A stretch of DNA of 64,000 nt from Dichetophora obliterata (lineage: Eukaryota; Arthropoda; Insecta; Diptera; Sciomyzidae), in assembly GCA_963920525.1 (NCBI GenBank), contig OY986438.1, positions 97,269,671 to 97,333,670 on the forward strand, given 5' to 3'. The position numbers and the translations under genes were made by a program. The notes under the pieces are model-generated. The model ran no database searches. It was given only the letters and a program-made list of their open reading frames with translations, and had not been told where the DNA came from. How positions within the stretch are numbered: the stretch's first letter is position 1; the number at the start of each line of letters is the position of its first letter. Below, piece after piece: positions 59,318-64,000 of the stretch.

Positions 59318-59960
59318 GTAGCATCTGATGTCGAACAACAGATGGAAATTGAAGTTAAATTGCGAGACAGTGAAGACGATGAAGATATAGATAAGATATA
59401 TAAAGAAAATGTGGCCACTACTCTTGTAAATCAACCTGAGCAGGATGAACCCATAGTTACCATTCCTATACCTGTTGCTGAGCAAGTCGCTGAATTTTAT
59501 AGGTCTACAACTACGACAACTGGTCGACCGCGTTTCCACACTCAACCCATAGTTATTCGGGCTGGTCCAAAGTTGGAAACGATTCGGAACCCAATAGCGA
59601 TTTTCAAGTCGTTGATTTCCCCGGAAGTGGTCTCCGTAATCTTTCGCGAAACTAATCGACGGGCCAGTGATTCATACCGTGCTTGGAATCTAAGCCATCG
59701 GAACGAGCTCAATGCCCACAAAATCAAGATATTCTAATGTGGCTAAAACCGTAGAAACTGCGTGCACTGCCGTCCCCTTAAACGTGAAACTCAATTCTCT
59801 TTCACTACATGCAAGACCCCCCCTGTGCCTTACATTCGCATAGACCATCACTCACCATTTTTGCCCGACCTGTGGAATAACATAAATACATTTTACATGA
59901 AAAAATATCGAATAAATAAGCAAAACTAAAAACAAAACTGGTTTTAATCACACACACACA

Positions 59961-60192
59961 CAGGCCCCCGTAGGATTTCCTGAAGCGGGCGGAATTATTT
60001 TGGTGTTTTTTTGGAGTTCATTTGTCAAAATTTTAACTATTTCTATCCCCATCGGGGGGTTCGTTTCCATGGGGAGGGGTTTACCTCGCATTTGTTTTAT
60101 TTTAGAGCTTATATAAAGTTAATTTGTAAAAATTGTTAATATTTCTATTAAAAAAGGGGGGTGAAACACCTCCCCTCTTGCAAGCGGGCCTG
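59961..60192. mobile_element. 232-bp hAT-like MITE in a (CA)n tract
   Basis: Ends CAGGCCCCCGTAGGA and, from the right, CAGGCCCGCTTGCAAG. CACACACA on both sides fits an 8-bp duplication within a CA microsatellite. The interior has G-runs (catcggggggttc, aaaggggggtg). Non-coding. Confidence 0.75.
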
Positions 60193-60344
60193 CACACACA
60201 CATACCCCAACATTCCCTCATATATAAGACACACCTTTAGCACACCAGGCCATGCGCGCTCCTTCCTAACCAAAATGATATAAGGGGTTTGCCCAGACCA
60301 CTGTACTTCTTCTTAGCAATTCCATTCTGTCATCCATCCGAGGG

Positions 60345-60650
60345 TTAAGAAGCGCAAGTGCTTGTTCATACGGTGGTAAGTTGATAAGATCACGAGGGTC
60401 AAATGCATCTCTTTTCCCAAAAAGCAAGAATTGCTTCTAGATTGATTTAAATATTTTACTGTGTGTCTCAAAAGTAGCGGACGCACCAATGCTCAAAATA
60501 GGACTTTAGTGCATGCCTTTTAATGAATCCGAGCTGTTTACAAACCCTAGATAACACTTTATCATAGTGAATGTTGAATCTTAGCTTGTTATCTAAGACA
60601 ACACCAAAATCTTCAATATGAGTGCCTTTGTTGAGTTCAACACTATTGAC
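60345..60650 (-). pseudogene. LINE reverse transcriptase fragment, upstream part
   Basis: The minus strand reads LVNSVELNKGTHIEDFGVVL then DNKLRFNIHYDKVLSRVCKQ and LGFIKRHA, then, after breaks, PRDLINLPPYEQALALL up to the TTAA. It aligns with the post-RT part of the LINE at 42459 (LGVTMDPKLRFNIH, LGFIKRW, LQLLNL). It continues at 55495-55437, across the piggyBac. Confidence 0.88.
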
Positions 60651-60850
60651 TAGGTGTCAATTGCCACCTGCTGCATCACCTAAGACCTGTTCAGTGACCG
60701 ACCTCGAAAAACAGAAAAAGAAGTATGTTCCGTAACAGGAACAAAAAACCTGTTCCGTGACGAGTTATATCAGACCTGTCCTGTGAAGCTGTCCATTGGA
60801 GGTGTCACGGGACCAGCCATTTAAGGGCAATTGACTCTGCTTTCTCCGTA
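60646..60850. mobile_element. TA|CAGAGAAAA element, partial copy C
   Basis: Shares ccacctgctgcatcacctaa, gacgagttatatcagac and ttaagggcaatt with copy B at 43828-44115, and ends tttctccgtaggg. The left half is missing. Confidence 0.7.
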
Positions 60851-61195
60851 GGGTAGCAAACGAGTGCGCTGTGTGTGCGCGCGCTAATATTATTGACACT
60901 AGATAAGTACTAAAATTTGCTAAAAGTCTGGGCATATATACATATTACAAATTATGGTGAAGAAAGTGGGCTTTATTTCAAAAACTGCGTGGTATCATTA
61001 GAAAACCACTGAATCTCTAATAATATTGACACTAGGACACTGAAATTTAGTACAGGGGTAGAAACAATTATGAATAATTAAGGTCAAAAAAGTGAGCGTT
61101 ATTGGAAAAAGTGGTGTGGAAAAATAAGCAAAACACTATATCTCGAAATATATTGACACTAGGGTACTGAAATTTAGTACAAGGGTGGGCACAAT

Positions 61196-62825
61196 CAGTG
61201 TTGCCGCAACGATTCTAAAACAAATATCCAAGAAAAGGTCAAAAATGTATCCAAAAGTATCCACTTTAAAAAAAAAAAGTATCCAAGTATCAAAATCTAA
61301 AAGCCAACATATATTCATTTTTTTATAACAAAAATACAACTTTAATATTTTCCTAGCTTAAATCTTAACCCTACTGTAGTCGCGCACCTAGATTTTACAT
61401 GCTAATTTCATGCATATTTAGTCCACGGGACAACTGCAGGGTTAAAGACTTGAAATTTTAATTACGTAAATAATACAATAACCAATATTCTAAATAAGTT
61501 TTTTTAATGCATCTTCCTCTCGCTAGGTGTAAAAACAAGTAGCTGTTTTCAGACAGGGTAAAGATATTTTGGTCCCAATTTATCGAAAAGAAAATAATCA
61601 AAGTGCATATTAACTAGAAAAGAATTATTTTCGACTGGGCCAAAGTTAAGATACCCCACGGGCGAATTAGAGTATTTCGATTTTTATTCGACTTTTACTA
61701 ATATCATACGTGCAAAATTTGAAGCCACTAGAATAATTTTTGTGAGATTTAAAGGGATTTTACCGTTTTGGTAACCTCACTTTGTATGGGAGGTAACCGT
61801 GGTTTTCATTCCATTTTTCCAAATGTAAGTACAAAGTACATATAAATTGTTTTAGCTTGTGTGCAAAATTTTTAGACATTAGATTAATTTTTGCGGAATT
61901 GAAAGAGATTTTACCGTTTTGGTGAACTCATTTTGTATGGGAGGAAGACGTGATTTTTATTCGACTTTTACAAACTTCATGCTCTAAGTGCATATTAAAG
62001 ATTAAAGCTTATGTGCAAAATTTGAAGTGATTAGATTAATTTTTGTGGAATTTAAAGAGATTTTACCATTTTGATTTCACAACAAAGTTGATATTAATTG
62101 TTAAAGCTAATGTGCAAAATTTAAAGTCATTTGATAAGTTTTTGTGGAACTTAAAGAAATTTTACCATTTTGGTTAAGTCACTTTGTATTGGAGGTAGGA
62201 GTGTCTCAATCCGATTTGACTCATTTTCGAACTTGACTTCCATTTTTTAATAAAAAGCTTATATATTAACTTTCATTATAAAAGCGTTAAAATTACGGCT
62301 GTTTCGTGATCACAGACACACAGACGGACATGGCTAAATCGACTCAGGAGGTGATGCTGATCAAGAATATATATACTTTTCTCCTTAATTATTATCCTCC
62401 TTATCAGCGTTACAAACAAAGTCACAAAGTTAATATACCCCTATTACGTTTTTTAAACGTGGGGGTATAAAAAGGGTACTTGACGGTACAGCCATTACTA
62501 GAATTATTAAGCCTAGTTACACTTTGCAATCGCTACGGGAATCTTAAGGGTTGAAAATTACAGATTTTTTTAAATCGCTTAGCAGTGGCAGACTTAAAAT
62601 ATTTTTCACAAAATTTAAAATGTCTCAACCCTCATTTGTGTTAACATTTTTGTCGAATTTAAAGGACTGCTTACTTTTTATATATTGCAAAACAAAAACA
62701 AATATTCATATTAAAAAAGATTTTTAAAAAGTATCCAAACTTACACTGAGGCCAAAAAAAATCCATCAATTTTTTAAGGAAAAAAGTATCCAAATGGATC
62801 CAATTGGAACCAAACGGCAGCACTG
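61196..62825. mobile_element. hAT element, perfect 8-bp duplication GGCACAAT
   Basis: ggcacaat at 61188-61195 and 62826-62833. Ends CAGTGTTGCCGC and, from the right, CAGTGCTGCCGTTTGG. Terminal arms repeat aaaaagtatccaa-type words. No transposase; the middle holds the dispersed repeat 61650-62475. Confidence 0.93.
61650..62475 (+). repeat. Dispersed ~150-bp repeat family, copy 3, with fly-type 3' core
   Basis: Units carry tttgtatgggaggtaaccgt (61783), tttgtatgggaggaagacgt (61933) and tttgtattggaggtaggagt (62183). They lead into acagacggacatggctaaat and gatcaagaatatatatactt, a core common in repeats of dipteran genomes (mini-me-like, from memory). It ends aaacgtgggggtataaaaag. Confidence 0.75.
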
Positions 62826-64000
62826 GGCACAATTACTACAAATTACGGTTGTACTAAAAATTTCTACAATTTTCTGAAGGTTTCGCTTCTACCGTGCGTG
62901 GCAGCCACACACATATTTTTTTTTATATATGTATGTGTTTGTTTTAAATCATACGTGAGAGTCTTTGTTGCAATTAATTTTCAAGAAATGGATACTGCAT
63001 AAAATATGTGTTATACAGTGTAATCTGATGTTAGAATTTCAAAGAGTTTTTCGACACGAGGATGAACTCTAAAAATGTGTTTTTTATACTCATTCGTAAG
63101 TCCAGTTTTCAATCCAGTTTTCGATCAATTCAAGCTCCATACGAGGAACATGATGAATGTTCAATGCTCAACGCCTTGTTACGTCATGAAACAAACATCG
63201 CTAGCAACGGTAATTGCCTATTTAAGCTCTCATGATAATTTCTTAAAAATAAATCTTGTTTCCTAAAATTGTAAATAAAACTTTTTGATTTGATTGCTCA
63301 TTTACATTATTTGACTTGAAAAATTTATATAAAATACAAAAATTTTGATAAAAATTTTCAACTGCTTTTCAGATAGTGACAATTTCATTAAAAAATTTGG
63401 TTTTTTGAGCTTCATATTTTGTTTTGAACTAAAAAAACTACAACAAACACATAGAAATATTAAAAATACTGGTTGACTGGTTGACTGGTTGTCAGAATAG
63501 GGCTATTAATTTAAAATTACATTCGGAGTTGAAGAAAAAGCCTACGGAACTTCGTTCCTGACGGGGGTCCACCAACCTCACCTCTTTTTTTATTAGACAT
63601 TTTGATCTGGCGTTACGTTACTTAAATTTCCATTTTAGTTCAATTGACTAATTAAATAATAAGGTAGTTAAGTAATTATGTAATTAAGTTATTAAAAACA
63701 AATTCATTACATTATTCTTTCCTTGCCTCAACCATGTTTTCATTATGTTAAGCCAATGCCTTCCATTTTTACTAAAACAAAAATGTTTACGAAACATTTA
63801 CTAAACATTAACGAAAAAGAAAAATTACATTTGTGCAAAAGTGCAGACGATTTGATCATCATGGTAAATAAATTTTGTATAAATTGCTTAAATTAATAAA
63901 ATTAATATGCTTCTCTTAGATAATACCATAAAATAATAAGTTTTTAATAAGTTAAAGTTTTTCTAATTACCTTGTTATGTATTATGTTGATTTTATATGA
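62826..64000. other. No gene seen
   Basis: AT-rich. A short microsatellite, (ctggttga)n, lies near 63470-63490. No coding or TIR structure resolved. Confidence 0.4.

Larger units (their letters stand above)
56242..59737 (+). pseudogene. piggyBac transposase N-terminal region, split by a hAT
   Basis: The first part (56242-56435) starts MADYFQSFDNVGMLLRST and has an acidic stretch ending PDDELVAS. The frame resumes at 59326 with DVEQQMEIEVKLRDSEDDED and runs to TAA at 59735-59737. Removing the hAT and one duplicated 8-mer leaves exactly 606 bp, 202 codons including the stop, so the frame was open when the hAT landed. The C-terminal half, NPIAIFKSLISPEVVSVIFR then ETNRRAS, matches the start of piggyBac DDE domains. 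The catalytic core is missing. Just beyond the stop, RNCVHCRPLKRETQFSFTTC may be a remnant of the C-terminal cysteine-rich domain. Confidence 0.85.
55496..60344 (+). mobile_element. piggyBac-type element (TTAA), internally deleted and invaded
   Basis: TTAA on both sides (55492-55495, 60345-60348). TIRs CCCTAGGATAGACGACAG and, from the right, CCCTCGGATGGATGACAG. Inner copies of ACAGTGGTCTGG lie directly next to the TIR at the left but about 20 bp further in at the right, the asymmetry known for piggyBac ends. A 16-bp palindrome, tggtctggccagacca, occurs at 55514 and 55704. The host frame 56242-59737 keeps only the N-terminal part of a transposase. Contains the hAT 56436-59317 and the MITE 59961-60192; net length about 1.7 kb. 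Confidence 0.93.

Overview
The window looks like AT-rich nuclear DNA of a brachyceran fly. It has spliced, minus-strand coding exons with GT/AG introns, CAA/CAG-rich tracts, many Tc1/mariner, hAT and piggyBac relics, LINE fragments, and a dispersed repeat carrying the fly-type motif GATCAAGAATATATATAC. No rRNA, CRISPR or functional tRNA gene was seen.

One host gene is well supported. It runs right to left, with four exons at 18965-15384, 15324-15143, 4941-4401 and 1616-1546 (stop). The reading frame is kept through all three introns. The product is an extracellular or secreted-type protein: an EB-like cysteine module, about 1,150 residues of acidic Ser/Thr-rich sequence, a second cysteine module, four LDL-receptor class A repeats (the first created exactly by the splice across a 10.2-kb intron) and a short tail. 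The 5' end, including any signal peptide, lies right of 18965 and was not found. Much or all of the right-hand 45 kb may therefore be first intron or upstream flank.

The rest is repeats, often nested. In the introns: a TIR element with a second one inside it (2551-4116), a TIR element with degenerate tandem repeats and a tRNA-like relic (5111-7407), a hAT-like element (10390-11301), and a Tc1-type transposase relic split by an 843-bp TA-flanked MITE (11536-13395). From 19 to 33 kb: an element filled with ACTAGT-type motifs that hosts a Tc1-type long-TIR element, and several more motif-saturated TIR elements. From 33 to 40 kb: a four-copy 392-bp tandem array, a PIF/Harbinger-like element containing a 600-bp hairpin, and a 178-bp hairpin MITE. 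From 40.5 to 47 kb: a hAT-type shell holding a 5'-truncated LINE with an intact reverse transcriptase frame, a mariner relic, and a hAT nested in another TIR element.

From 50 to 63 kb lies the clearest nest. A LINE fragment was entered by a piggyBac element at TTAA. The piggyBac was entered by a hAT with a perfect 8-bp duplication and by a 232-bp MITE. Beside it, a ZMYM1-like hAT relic is split by a mariner element with 28-bp TIRs. The main pattern that simple annotation misses is a group of TIR elements ending TA|CAC or TA|CAG, each filled with its own short motif in both orientations.
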